Shown: positions 39,346 to 48,645 of the stretch, piece after piece | How positions within the stretch are numbered: position 1 is the stretch's first letter | How the letters are laid out: each line of letters opens with the position of its first letter | NCBI RefSeq assembly: GCF_004138485.1 | Contig: NZ_ML142848.1 | Location: forward strand, 248,001-312,000 | Direction of reading: 5' to 3' | DNA length: 64,000 bases | Origin: Peristeroidobacter soli | GTDB lineage: Bacteria > Pseudomonadota > Gammaproteobacteria > Steroidobacterales > Steroidobacteraceae | Program-made: the position numbers and the translations under genes | The notes under the pieces: model-generated | Seen by the model: only the letters and a program-made list of their open reading frames with translations | What the model was told of the DNA's origin: nothing | The model's database searches: none

Positions 39346-40719
39346 ATGTACCCGATGCCGCTCCGTCGCGCCTCGATCCTCGCGGCAAGCCTGTTGACGC
39401 TCACAGCCTGTACCCACTTCGAACCTCGACCGCTGCAACCGGAGACCATCGCTGAGAAGTACCACACGCTCAGCTTGAATGACGATGACCTGCGGGCGTT
39501 TCTGCAGACCGCCGCCCCGCAGCTCGCCGAACCCTGGCCGCGACCGTCGTGGGATCTGTCGGCTCTGACGCTCGCTGCATTCCACTTCAATAGCGATCTT
39601 CAGCTGGCACGCGCCGAGTGGCAAACAGCCGAAGCGACAGTGGCTTCTGCAGCGATGCGGACCAACCCCTCGCTCACCGTGACGCCCACTTACAACGTCG
39701 ATGCGCAGAGTGGCACGTCGCCCTGGCTACCCGGCGTATCCCTGGATATTCCGATCGAGACGGCCGGCAAGCGTCGTCTTCGAATCAGTAAAGCCCGGCA
39801 TCTTGCGGAAGCGGCACGGCTGAATTTCATCGGTGCCGCCTGGCAGGTTCGGAGTGAATTGCGATCGGCATTGATCGAGCTGACCGCCGCGCAACGCCGC
39901 TTCGCGTTGTTACAAGAGCAACTGAGCGTGCAGCAACGTATCACAGACCTCCTGCAGCAGCGGTTCGAGCTCGGTGCGGCATCGGCCGCCGACCTCTCGC
40001 CTGCCCGACTCGCCACAACCCGTCTGCAGCTCGACCTCGCCGAAGCAGAGCGGCAACAGAAGGATGCTCAAAGCAATCTCGCGCGTGCGCTTGGTGTGCC
40101 GTTACATGCGCTTACCGGCGTGCCGTTGAACTTCGCTCTCGATCCGGCCCCCGCTCTCGATGTGGCACAGTCACGTCGGCTCGCGCTTCAACATCGAGCC
40201 GATATTGCCGCCGGGCTCGCCGAGTACGCGGCGAGCGAGGCCGATCTGCAGACGGAGATCGCCAAACAATATCCCGATATCCATCTGGGACCGGCGTACG
40301 AGTGGGATCAAGGGGAGAGCAAATGGAGCCTGGGGCTCGGCTTGGAGCTGCCCTTGAATCGTAATCGAGGCGGCATCGCCCAGGCGGAAGCGCGACGCGA
40401 CGAAAGCGCGGCTCGCTTTCGTGCGCTCGAAACAGGCGTCATTGCGCAGATCGATCAGGTCAATGCCACTCACCGTCTCACGAGAGATCAACTGGCGCGA
40501 GCACGCACGCTTCACGAGGCACTCGCAAACGATATCGCTCGCCAGGACCTGCGCCTGCGCGCCGGCGATATCGATCAACTGGAATATCAAACGTCGAAGC
40601 TCGAAGCCGCGGTCAGCGCCGTGGCGGTTCTCGACATCGAAACTCGAGCGGCACAGGCCGCCGGCGAGCTGGAAGATGCGCTTCAACAGCCGCTCGCCGC
40701 AATCGATGCACTCCAATGA
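39346..40719 (+). CDS. TolC-family outer-membrane lipoprotein of the fourth efflux system
   Basis: About 457 residues. ATG 39346 (or ATG 39355) opens a lipoprotein signal ILAASLLTLTACTHFEP with lipobox LTAC. The mature protein has two OEP repeats rich in Ala/Arg coiled coil, including TNPSLTVTPTYNVDAQSG and LSLDIPIETAGKRRLRISKAR-like strand blocks, and GLGLELPLNRNRGGIAQAEARRDE. It resembles the CzcC/CusC group broadly but is distinct from the three others here. Its end overlaps the adaptor start by 4 bp. It is 57 bp after the kinase stop. Confidence 0.88.
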   Translation: MYPMPLRRASILAASLLTLTACTHFEPRPLQPETIAEKYHTLSLNDDDLRAFLQTAAPQLAEPWPRPSWDLSALTLAAFHFNSDLQLARAEWQTAEATVASAAMRTNPSLTVTPTYNVDAQSGTSPWLPGVSLDIPIETAGKRRLRISKARHLAEAARLNFIGAAWQVRSELRSALIELTAAQRRFALLQEQLSVQQRITDLLQQRFELGAASAADLSPARLATTRLQLDLAEAERQQKDAQSNLARALGVPLHALTGVPLNFALDPAPALDVAQSRRLALQHRADIAAGLAEYAASEADLQTEIAKQYPDIHLGPAYEWDQGESKWSLGLGLELPLNRNRGGIAQAEARRDESAARFRALETGVIAQIDQVNATHRLTRDQLARARTLHEALANDIARQDLRLRAGDIDQLEYQTSKLEAAVSAVAVLDIETRAAQAAGELEDALQQPLAAIDALQ

Positions 40720-41699
40720 AAAACACCTGGGCGGCTTTGGCAGGCGGGATACTCATCGGCGCTCTGGCGGTGTGGGGGCTCGCTCACTTCAACGCGGAAG
40801 AACTGCAGCAGCCGGATGACGATGAAGCAACCGGGAACAACTCCACTCCCGGCGTCGTGCAGCTGGATCGGGAACGGCAGACCCAGGCCGGAATCGTCCT
40901 GGCCGACCTCGAACCTCGCGAGGTCGCGCAGGAGGTGAAAGGCTACGGGCGCGTCGTCGACACTCAGCCGCTGCTCGATATGCTCGCCGAACTGCGCTCC
41001 GCCCAGGCCTCGCTCGAAGCGTCGACCAAAGAATACGAACGCGTACAGGCGCTGCACGCGAACGATCAAAACGCGTCGGCACGCACGGTGGAGACTGCGT
41101 CGGTCACGGTGAAGCGCGATCAGATTCAAGTAGAGACGATTCGCAGCAGGCTCGGCAGTGCCTGGGGTGCAGCGTTCATCAAAAGCGATGCGGCTCGGCT
41201 GGTGCAATCGCTATCGAGCCTGGACGCGGTGTTGATCCAGGTGGACCTCGCGGCCGGCGAGTCGCTGCAGTCGTCGCCCGCCGCTGCACGCATCGAGTCT
41301 CCTTTCGATTCCACACGCTCCGCGGAGGCGCGATTTCTAGGTCGGGCGACGATGGCATCCGCACAGACGCCCGGCCAGGGTTTCCTGTTTCTGCTCCAGC
41401 CCAACTCGTTCGAGCTGCGGCCCGGGATGGGCATCGTTGCCTTTCTCACACTCGAAGGACCGCGACTGCGCGGCGTGCTAGTACCGCGCTCCGCCATCGT
41501 TCGTCACCAGGGACAGCCCTGGGTGTACGTGCAAACGGCCGATCGCACTTTCGAACGCAAACCCGTCCTGCTGGAACATGCCTTCGATGACGGCTGGTTC
41601 CTCGAGGCCAGTGTCGCGCCTTCAGGTCGCGTCGCCGTCAACGGCGCGCAGACTCTGCTCTCCGAAGAGCTTCGATCTCAGATTCATCTGGCGGACTGA
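40716..41699 (+). CDS. adaptor-like periplasmic protein of the fourth efflux system
   Basis: 327 residues. One N-terminal membrane helix (TWAALAGGILIGALAVWGLAHF), an acidic linker (PDDDEATGNN), GYGRVVDTQPLLDMLAELRSAQASLEASTKEYERVQAL opening a coiled-coil hairpin, and then beta-rich parts (GQGFLFLLQPNSFELRPGMGIVAFL, VLVPRSAIVRHQGQPWVYVQ) that match the barrel and membrane-proximal domains of membrane fusion proteins. The lipoyl halves usual on each side of the hairpin are not recognisable. Role inferred from position between a TolC-type and an RND gene and from the C-terminal domains. Confidence 0.82.
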   Translation: MKNTWAALAGGILIGALAVWGLAHFNAEELQQPDDDEATGNNSTPGVVQLDRERQTQAGIVLADLEPREVAQEVKGYGRVVDTQPLLDMLAELRSAQASLEASTKEYERVQALHANDQNASARTVETASVTVKRDQIQVETIRSRLGSAWGAAFIKSDAARLVQSLSSLDAVLIQVDLAAGESLQSSPAAARIESPFDSTRSAEARFLGRATMASAQTPGQGFLFLLQPNSFELRPGMGIVAFLTLEGPRLRGVLVPRSAIVRHQGQPWVYVQTADRTFERKPVLLEHAFDDGWFLEASVAPSGRVAVNGAQTLLSEELRSQIHLAD

Positions 41700-41701
41700 G
41701 C

Positions 41702-44700
41702 ATGCTCCGTCGCATCGTCGCGCTGTGTGTCCGCTGCCGCGTTCTGGTCGTGGCCACTGCCCTGCTGCTGGCGGCCTACGGCCTGTTCATCGCTCAGCGC
41801 GCGAAGCTCGACGTCTTTCCGGAGTTCGCGCCACCGCAAATCGTCGTGCAAACGGAAGCACCGGGCTTGTCCGCCGAAGCGGTCGAGACGCTGGTGACGC
41901 GCCCGATCGAGTACAGCCTGAATGGCACGCCCGCGCTGGAGAACATCTACTCGCAATCCATCCAGGGACTCTCGGTCGTCACGCTGGTTTTCGAAGACGA
42001 CGCCGACATCTATCGAGTGCGCCAGCTGACCGCCGAACGTCTCGCGCAGCTCGGCAGCACCCTTCCCACCGGCGTTCACACGCCTGCCATGGGCGCGCTC
42101 GCATCGTCCACCAGCATGGTGCTGTCGATCGGCCTCACCTCCGAACATCACTCGCCGATGGAACTGCGCACGATGGCCGACTGGACCGTGCGACAGCGAT
42201 TGCTCGGCGTTCCTGGCGTCGCACGCGTGGAGACATTCGGCGGCGAGATCCGGCAATTGCAGATCCAGCTCCTGCCGGATCGCATGATGCTGTATGGATT
42301 GTCGATCGATGAGGTCGTCGCGGCCGCGAGCAGATCCACTGGCGTCCGAGGCGCTGGGTTCATCGAGACCGACAATCAACGCATCACGCTACGCACTGAA
42401 GGACAGTCCCTCTCCGCGGCCGCCCTGGCCGAAGCCGTGGTTGCACAACATGGCACCACGAGCGTGCGACTGCGCGACGTCGCGAACGTCGTCGATGGGC
42501 CTGAGCCGAAGATCGGCGATGCGCTGGTCATGGGCCAGCCCGGCGTCATCATGAACATCCATGGCCAGTACGGCGCGAACACGCGGGATGTGACGATTGC
42601 GGTCGAAGCGGCGCTTGCCCAGCTGCGGCCGATTCTGAACGCCGAACGAGTCACGCTGCATCCGGCGCTGTTCCGCCCCGCCAATTTCATCGAGACTTCG
42701 ATTCGCAACATCACCACCGCGCTGTTGATCGGCGGCGCGCTGGTGATCGTGGTGCTGCTGTTCTTCCTGGCCAATCTTCGCAGCGCCTTCATCGCGATTG
42801 CCACGATCCCCCTGTCCCTGCTGATGGCACTGGTGGCCTACGAGCATTTCGGCGCATCGATCAACACCATCACGATCGGTGGCTTTGCCATCGCCATCGG
42901 CGAAGTCGTCGACGATGCCATCATCGGGCTGGAAAACGTATGGCGACGCCTGCGCGAGAACCGGGCGAGCGCCGAGCCGAAGCCATTCGATACTGTGGTC
43001 ATCGATGCGACGCTCGAAGTACGCAGCCCCATCGTGTATGCGACCTTCATCGTCGTCGCCGTGTTCTGGCCCGTGCTCATGATGTCGGGCATCAACGGCA
43101 GACTGTTCGCGCCGCTGGCCGTGTCGTTCGTCCTGGCCGCCATCGCTTCGCTCATCGTCGCGATCACGTTGACGCCGGCGCTGTGCAGCCTGCTGCTCGC
43201 GAATACGGATGCGCGGGAGCCCGGCTATATCGAACGATTGAAACACTGGCACCGACGCGTTCTGGAGCGGATCGACCGGCGCCCCCGACTCATCATCGGC
43301 GGCACTGCCGTCGTATGCCTCGCTGCCTTGTGCGCACTGCCCTTCATGGGCGGAGAGTTCCTGCCGGAGTTCAAGGAAGGTCATTACGTTCTGCGAGTGA
43401 TGACCGCTCCAGGAACTTCGGTCGACGCGGGGCTCCACTTGGGTGGGCGGATCACGCAGGAGCTGTTGCAGAACCCGCACATACAATCGGTATCCCAACA
43501 GCTCGGGCGCGCCGAACAGGGTGAAGACACGGCGGGCCCTGAGTTCAGCGAATTTCACATCGAGCTGAAGCGGCTCTCCGGCGAGGACGAGGAACAGGTC
43601 CAGGAGGAGATCCGGGCGGCGCTGAAAACGTTTCCCGGCATCAGCTTTGCCGTCACGCCGTTCCTGGAAGAACGCATCGAAGAGATTCTCACCGGCGGCC
43701 GCGGCGAGCTGGTGATCAATATCTTCGGCGAAGACCTCGACGTTCTGGACCGCGTCGCTCAGCAAATCAGGAATGTCGTGGCTACGGTGCCGGGCGCGGC
43801 CGACGTACTGTCGCAAACCCAAGCCGGCGCGCCCGAACTCGAAGTCATCTTGCGCCCGGATCGTCTGCGCCAATACGGATTCGCACCGTTGGAGGTGCTC
43901 GAAGCCATCCAATTCGCTTACCAAGGCGTCGTGGTGGCGCAGACCAACGATAACAACCGGGTGTTCGAGGTAGCGGTCATCCTCGAACCTGGCAGTCGCC
44001 GGGATCCGGAGGCGATTGGCGGAATGTCGATACGGAACGCCGCTGGCACGACGCTGCCTCTGCGGGAGCTGGCGAACATCGAAAACACGTCAGGCCGCTA
44101 CGTGATCATGCACGAGGGCACGCAACGGCGTCAGCAGGTCACTTCAGACGTCGTTGGCCGCGACTCGAGCTCGTTCGCGCAGGCCGTTCAGGAGAAGCTC
44201 CGTTCCGACATCGCGTTGCCACCGGATGTTTCGGTGGTCGTCGGCGGCGCGGAGCAAGCCCGGGTGACGGCGCAGAACGAATTGCTGTTGCATTCCGCGT
44301 TCGTGGTGATCGTGATCGTCATGCTTCTGTCGATGGTGTTCGCCAACCGGCGCAACCTGCTGCTCGTGATGGCCAACATTCCGTTTGCATTGGCCGGCGG
44401 CGTGCTCATCCTGCTGCTCACCGGCGGCGCGCTGTCGATCGGCGCCATGGTCGGCTTCATCTCGCTGTTCGGCATCAGCATGCGCAATTCCATCCTCATG
44501 ATCTCCCACTACGAGGAACTGGTGACTCGTGAAGGCAGACCCTGGGGCCTGGCGACCGCCCTGCAGGGCGCGAGCGAACGCCTCGTGCCCATCGTCATGA
44601 CCGCATTGGTCGTCGCCCTCGGCCTGCTGCCCATCGCGGTCGGCAGCGAAGAGGCCGGCAAGGAAATCGAAGGCCCGATGGCCATCGTCATCCTGGGCGG

Positions 44701-44806
44701 TCTGGTGACCAGCATGCTGTTGAACCTGCTGGTCCTGCCGGCGCTGGCCGTCCGGTTCGGACGGTTCGAGCTTCAGAAGGCTTCGTCGAACGCAACCTCG
44801 CCCTGA
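41702..44806 (+). CDS. heavy-metal-type RND efflux pump, divergent clade
   Basis: 1034 residues with RND topology (two sets of six helices and two periplasmic loops). It belongs to the heavy-metal branch by overall order (RAKLDVFPEFAPPQIVVQTEAPGLS near TM1; FLPEFKEGHYVLRVMTAPGTS in the second loop) but the TM4 relay is IAIGEVVDDAIIGLENVWRRLRE, unlike the CusA or CzcA versions here, and it lacks the CusA methionine trio. Metal is therefore unclear. It follows the adaptor gene by 2 bp. Its last 34 bp overlap the 3' end of convergent nrdB. Confidence 0.92.
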   Translation: MLRRIVALCVRCRVLVVATALLLAAYGLFIAQRAKLDVFPEFAPPQIVVQTEAPGLSAEAVETLVTRPIEYSLNGTPALENIYSQSIQGLSVVTLVFEDDADIYRVRQLTAERLAQLGSTLPTGVHTPAMGALASSTSMVLSIGLTSEHHSPMELRTMADWTVRQRLLGVPGVARVETFGGEIRQLQIQLLPDRMMLYGLSIDEVVAAASRSTGVRGAGFIETDNQRITLRTEGQSLSAAALAEAVVAQHGTTSVRLRDVANVVDGPEPKIGDALVMGQPGVIMNIHGQYGANTRDVTIAVEAALAQLRPILNAERVTLHPALFRPANFIETSIRNITTALLIGGALVIVVLLFFLANLRSAFIAIATIPLSLLMALVAYEHFGASINTITIGGFAIAIGEVVDDAIIGLENVWRRLRENRASAEPKPFDTVVIDATLEVRSPIVYATFIVVAVFWPVLMMSGINGRLFAPLAVSFVLAAIASLIVAITLTPALCSLLLANTDAREPGYIERLKHWHRRVLERIDRRPRLIIGGTAVVCLAALCALPFMGGEFLPEFKEGHYVLRVMTAPGTSVDAGLHLGGRITQELLQNPHIQSVSQQLGRAEQGEDTAGPEFSEFHIELKRLSGEDEEQVQEEIRAALKTFPGISFAVTPFLEERIEEILTGGRGELVINIFGEDLDVLDRVAQQIRNVVATVPGAADVLSQTQAGAPELEVILRPDRLRQYGFAPLEVLEAIQFAYQGVVVAQTNDNNRVFEVAVILEPGSRRDPEAIGGMSIRNAAGTTLPLRELANIENTSGRYVIMHEGTQRRQQVTSDVVGRDSSSFAQAVQEKLRSDIALPPDVSVVVGGAEQARVTAQNELLLHSAFVVIVIVMLLSMVFANRRNLLLVMANIPFALAGGVLILLLTGGALSIGAMVGFISLFGISMRNSILMISHYEELVTREGRPWGLATALQGASERLVPIVMTALVVALGLLPIAVGSEEAGKEIEGPMAIVILGGLVTSMLLNLLVLPALAVRFGRFELQKASSNATSP

Positions 44807-45795
44807 ACGCCCACTTGATACGCCGACACGCGGCGTTCGAAGAAGTTGGTCAGCTCCTGCACATCCTGCAGTTCCATGAACGCGAAGGGATTGCGCACGT
44901 TGTAACGCGTCGGCAGATGCAGCACCCGCAAGCGCTGATCGGCAACGTATTCGAGGTACTGCCGCATCTCGCGACGAGTCAGACCGACGACTCCGCCCGA
45001 CAGCACATCCTCAGCGAACGCAGCCTCGCACTCGACCGCTTCCTCGATCATGGCCTGCACCTGCCGCGCCCAGGAAGCGTCGAAAAGATGTGGCTCTTCC
45101 CGGCGCACGGTGTTGATGACTTCGAATGCGAACGCCATGTGCGCACTCTCGTCACGGAACACCCAGTTCGTGCCGGCGGCCAAGCCGGGCAGCAGTCCGC
45201 GGGAGCGCAGAAAATAGACGTAGGCGAACGCACCGAAGAAGAACAAGCCCTCGATGCAGCTGGCAAAGCACGTCAGATTCAGCAGGAAACGACGCTTGTC
45301 GTCATCGCTCGCGATCCGCTGCAGGCCGAACACCTCATCGGTCCACTTCTGACAGAACTCGGCCTTGCGCCGGATCGACGGAATGTTCTCGATGGCGGCG
45401 AACGCCTGCGCGCGCCGTTGCTGATCCGGAACGTAGTTGTCGAGCAGCGTGAGATAGAACTGGATGTGCAGCGCCTCCTCGAACAGCTGGCGCGACAGAT
45501 ACATGCGCGCCTCGGGCGAATTGATGTGCCGGTACAGGCTGATGACCAGGTTGTTGGAGACGATCGAATCGCCGGTGGCGAAGAACGCCACCAGCCGCTC
45601 GATCAGATGCCGGTCGGCCGGCGTCATTCGCTGCGACAGATGACTCAGATCGATCTGGAAGTCGATCTCCTCGACCGTCCAGGTGTTCTTGATCGCAGCC
45701 CGGTACATTTCGTAGAAGCGCGGATGGCGCATCGGACGCAAGGTCAGATCGAAGCCCGAATCCAGCAACGAAGCCCGGCGTGAAGTCGAAGTCAT
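44773..45795 (-). CDS. nrdB: class Ia ribonucleotide reductase small (radical) subunit
   Basis: 340 residues from ATG 45793-45795, 8 bp after nrdA. Diiron ligands and radical Tyr are recognisable: EEALHIQFY holds Glu, His and the Tyr four residues after His; CIEGLFFFGAF holds the next Glu; FRDESAHMAFAFEV holds Glu and His. So it should carry a normal tyrosyl radical. With NrdA it reduces ribonucleotides to deoxyribonucleotides aerobically. The C-terminus (VQGEVAFDEAF) would carry the NrdA-docking tail. Its 3' end overlaps the convergent RND gene by 34 bp, which is odd and suggests that the neighbour was placed there later. Confidence 0.94.
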   Translation of the reverse strand: MTSTSRRASLLDSGFDLTLRPMRHPRFYEMYRAAIKNTWTVEEIDFQIDLSHLSQRMTPADRHLIERLVAFFATGDSIVSNNLVISLYRHINSPEARMYLSRQLFEEALHIQFYLTLLDNYVPDQQRRAQAFAAIENIPSIRRKAEFCQKWTDEVFGLQRIASDDDKRRFLLNLTCFASCIEGLFFFGAFAYVYFLRSRGLLPGLAAGTNWVFRDESAHMAFAFEVINTVRREEPHLFDASWARQVQAMIEEAVECEAAFAEDVLSGGVVGLTRREMRQYLEYVADQRLRVLHLPTRYNVRNPFAFMELQDVQELTNFFERRVSAYQVGVQGEVAFDEAF

Positions 45796-45803
45796 GACGG
45801 CGC

Positions 45804-48176
45804 TCACTGGCAGGCCTCGCACATTTCAGGATTTTCCAAGGAACACACCACGGCGGCCGTGTCGCTCACCTGCACCGTCGTCTTCGCGATGTTGGTCGCC
45901 GGACGCGAACGCAAGTAGTAGGTCGTCTTGATGCCGCTCTTCCACGCATACATGTACATGCTGGAGAGCTGACCGATCGTGGGATTGGCAATGAACAGGT
46001 TCAACGACTGGCTCTGATCGATGTACGCGCCACGCGCCGCCGCCAGATCGATCAGCCCTCGCATGGGCACCTCCCAAGCCGTGCGATAGATGGCGCGCAG
46101 CGCCTCGGGAATATCCGCAATGCCCTGCACCGAGCCATCGGCGAGCTTGATCTGATTGCGAATCTCGTCGGTCCACAATCCGAGCTGCTTCAACTCCTCC
46201 ACCAGATACCGGTTCACCTGGAGGAAATCGCCAGACAGGGTCTCGCGCTTGAACAGGTTGGAGACCTGCGGCTCGATGCACTCGTAACAACCGGCGATCG
46301 AGGCGATCGTGGCGGTCGGCGCGATGGCGATCAGCAAACTGTTACGCAGGCCGTGCGCTTTGATTTCATCGCGCAACGTATTCCACTGCGCCACATCCGA
46401 CGGCGTGACGCCCCAGCTGTCGAACTGCAACTCACCCTCCGCTGCGCGCGTTTCCTTGAACGTATCGTGCGGTCCCAGCTCTCGGGCCAGCTCCATCGAT
46501 GTCCGCAGGGCGTGGAAGTAGACCGTCTCGGCAATGCGCGTCGACATCTGCTTCGCTTGCGAGCTGTCGAACGCCAGCCGCAGCTGAAAGAACACATCCT
46601 GCAGGCCCATCACGCCGAGGCCGACCGGACGCCAGCGCATGTTCGAGGCGCGCGCCGTGGCGATCGGATAGAAGTTCAGATCGATGACGCGATCCAACTG
46701 CCGCACGGCCGTCTGCACCGTCTGCGCCAGCTTGTCGAAATCGAAGGCGCCGTCGATCACATGACGGCCCAGATTGATGGAGCCGAGATTGCAGACCGCC
46801 GTCTCGCCCTCGCTCGTCACCTCGAGAATCTCGGTGCACAGATTCGACAGGTGAATCGTATTGCCGGCACGCGCGGTTTGATTGCCCGCACGGTTGCACT
46901 TGTCCTTGAAGGTCATCCAGCCGTTGCCGGTCTGCGCCAGCGTGCGCATCATGCGAGCATACAAGTCGCGTGCACGAACGGACTTCCGCGCCAGTCCTTG
47001 CGCCTCGGCCTGGGCATAGGCCGCATCGAACGCCTCGCCCCACAGATCCGGCAACTGCGGCACGTCCTTCGGATCGAACAGCGACCACATTTCATCCGCT
47101 TCCACCCGGCGCATGAACAGATCGCAGATCCAGTTCGCGAGGTTGATGTGATGAGTGCGACGGCCTTCGTCGCCCGTGTTGTCGCGAAGCTCCAGAAACG
47201 CTTCGATATCGGCGTGCCACGGCTCCAGATAAACACAAGCCGCGCCCTTCCGCTTACCACCTTGATTCACGGCCGCGACCGACGAGTCGAGCGTCTTCAA
47301 CCACGGCACGATGCCGTTCGACAGGCCATTGGTGGCGCGAATCAACGACCCTTCGGAGCGCACGCGATGCCAGGCCACGCCGATGCCGCCGGAGAATTTC
47401 GACAGCAGCGCGATGTCCTTGTAACGGTCATAGATGGATTCGAGCGAATCGCCCGGCGAATCGAGCAGGAAGCAGCTGGACAGTTGCTCGTGACGCGTAC
47501 CGGCGTTGAACAGCGTCGGTGAGCTGGGAATGTAGTCGAGCGACGAGAACACCTGATACAGGTCGATCGCCTCGTGCACGCTGGTGCTCAGCGCGCAGGC
47601 GATGCGCATCCAGAACTGCTGTGGCGTCTCCAGCGCGAGCCGGCGCGTCGGATGCTTCAGCAAGTAGCGGTCGTGCAGCGTCTTCAGGCCGAAGTACTCG
47701 AACTCGTGCGTGCGACGCGCATCGATGGCGTCGTTGAGCTTGCGAGCGTTACTCTCGACAAAGCTCATCACGCGCTCGTTGATCAGCCCGACATCGAAGC
47801 CGAGGCGAATCGATTGCGAGAACGAATAAACGCCCTGCCCCTGCACCTCCTTGTCGATGAAGCCCGCGAGCAGGCGGGCCGCGAGGCGCGAATATTCGGG
47901 CTCCTCGAACGTGAACGATGCAGCCGTGCGGATCGACAGCTCATCCAGCTCCCGCGTGGTCGCGCCATCGTACAAGCCGGCGATGGTCTTCAATGCGACG
48001 CGCATCGGATCGACCGCGTCGAGGCCATCGCCACAGCGACCGACCGCTCGCACGATCTTGTTCACATCGACGGCTTCGCGCTCGCCATTGCGCTTGGTGA
48101 CCCGCATCTGGGTGCGAGCCGAGTGTGGCGGCGTCAAATGAAAATCGGTCTGAGGAGAATCGAGCGTCGCCTGCAT
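45804..48176 (-). CDS. nrdA: class Ia ribonucleotide reductase large (catalytic) subunit
   Basis: 790 residues from ATG 48174-48176, with GGGGA eight bases upstream. An N-terminal ATP-cone (MRVTKRNGEREAVDVNKIVRAVGR, about residues 24-110) gives allosteric activity control. Catalytic residues: the redox Cys in QLSSCFLLDSPGDS, the N-x-C-x-E thiyl motif in HLSNLCTEILE, the partner Cys in AVCNLGSINLGRH, and C-terminal thioredoxin-reducible cysteines (PEMCEACQ). It is preceded by a promoter and a cobalamin riboswitch (48405-48605), so expression is likely lowered when B12 is plentiful. It is co-transcribed with nrdB. Confidence 0.95.
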   Translation of the reverse strand: MQATLDSPQTDFHLTPPHSARTQMRVTKRNGEREAVDVNKIVRAVGRCGDGLDAVDPMRVALKTIAGLYDGATTRELDELSIRTAASFTFEEPEYSRLAARLLAGFIDKEVQGQGVYSFSQSIRLGFDVGLINERVMSFVESNARKLNDAIDARRTHEFEYFGLKTLHDRYLLKHPTRRLALETPQQFWMRIACALSTSVHEAIDLYQVFSSLDYIPSSPTLFNAGTRHEQLSSCFLLDSPGDSLESIYDRYKDIALLSKFSGGIGVAWHRVRSEGSLIRATNGLSNGIVPWLKTLDSSVAAVNQGGKRKGAACVYLEPWHADIEAFLELRDNTGDEGRRTHHINLANWICDLFMRRVEADEMWSLFDPKDVPQLPDLWGEAFDAAYAQAEAQGLARKSVRARDLYARMMRTLAQTGNGWMTFKDKCNRAGNQTARAGNTIHLSNLCTEILEVTSEGETAVCNLGSINLGRHVIDGAFDFDKLAQTVQTAVRQLDRVIDLNFYPIATARASNMRWRPVGLGVMGLQDVFFQLRLAFDSSQAKQMSTRIAETVYFHALRTSMELARELGPHDTFKETRAAEGELQFDSWGVTPSDVAQWNTLRDEIKAHGLRNSLLIAIAPTATIASIAGCYECIEPQVSNLFKRETLSGDFLQVNRYLVEELKQLGLWTDEIRNQIKLADGSVQGIADIPEALRAIYRTAWEVPMRGLIDLAAARGAYIDQSQSLNLFIANPTIGQLSSMYMYAWKSGIKTTYYLRSRPATNIAKTTVQVSDTAAVVCSLENPEMCEACQ

Positions 48177-48261
48177 GTTCCTGGTCCCCGAAGCATGGGG
48201 CTCGCGACGCAAAGACAACGCACGGCCCTCGCGCTTTGCAAGCACGAACCGTTACGCGGCC

Positions 48262-48279
48262 TTCGCTCCCGCGAGCGAA
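48262..48279 (-). promoter_or_regulatory. hairpin in the nrdA leader (possible riboswitch expression platform)
   Basis: TTCGCTC - four bases - GAGCGAA forms a perfect 7-bp stem between the riboswitch aptamer and the nrdA start. No T-run follows on the minus strand, so it is not an obvious intrinsic terminator; it could take part in a fold that controls ribosome access. Confidence 0.3.
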
Positions 48280-48404
48280 ATCGGGTGATCGATGAGAGCG
48301 GGGAATAACGGAGCGCGGTCGCTTGCGAAGGCAGCGACGCGAACATCCGCCAGCCCTTTCCCACGAGAGCCCGACAGCCTGTGCGCGCCTGTGACGACGC
48401 GCGA

Positions 48405-48605
48405 TCTTCGGCAGGTCTTCGGGCTCATGGGCTGCGGCGAATGCCGACCTACTTGGCGCTGCTTCCCAGGCAAAAGCCCAGTGCTGTGTGCGCCGTTCGT
48501 TCCCAATTACCGCTGCGGGGCAGCTCCGGAATGCGCGCCAGGAGGGGCGCGGTCACCGGATTCCCTTTTCAGCCCACCCCACTGATCTTGGGGCAGGCAC
48601 CGAGG
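48405..48605 (-). ncRNA. cobalamin (B12) riboswitch upstream of nrdAB
   Basis: Reading the minus strand, the conserved blocks of the B12 aptamer occur in order: CGGTGCCTGCCCC at the 5' side (about 48590-48602), AAAAGGGAATCCGGTG (about 48555-48570), GCTGCCCCGCAGCGGTAA (about 48508-48525), CACTGGGC...CCTGGGAAG (about 48465-48485), and the B12 box AGCCCGAAGACCTGCC (48410-48425, consensus AGYCAGGAGACCTGCC). It begins right after a predicted start point and lies 230 bp ahead of nrdA with no gene between. Known function: adenosylcobalamin binding turns off the downstream gene. Confidence 0.9.
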
Positions 48606-48613
48606 ATGGGCAC

Positions 48614-48642
48614 AAGATATTGTGGTTTGCGCAAGGCGTCAA
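48614..48642 (-). promoter_or_regulatory. sigma-70 promoter for the riboswitch-nrdAB transcript
   Basis: TTGACG (48637-48642) and TATCTT (48614-48619) on the minus strand with exactly 17 bp between them. The -35 begins four bases after the oprC stop, and the predicted start point is just 5' of the riboswitch. Confidence 0.75.
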
Positions 48643-48645
48643 CGC

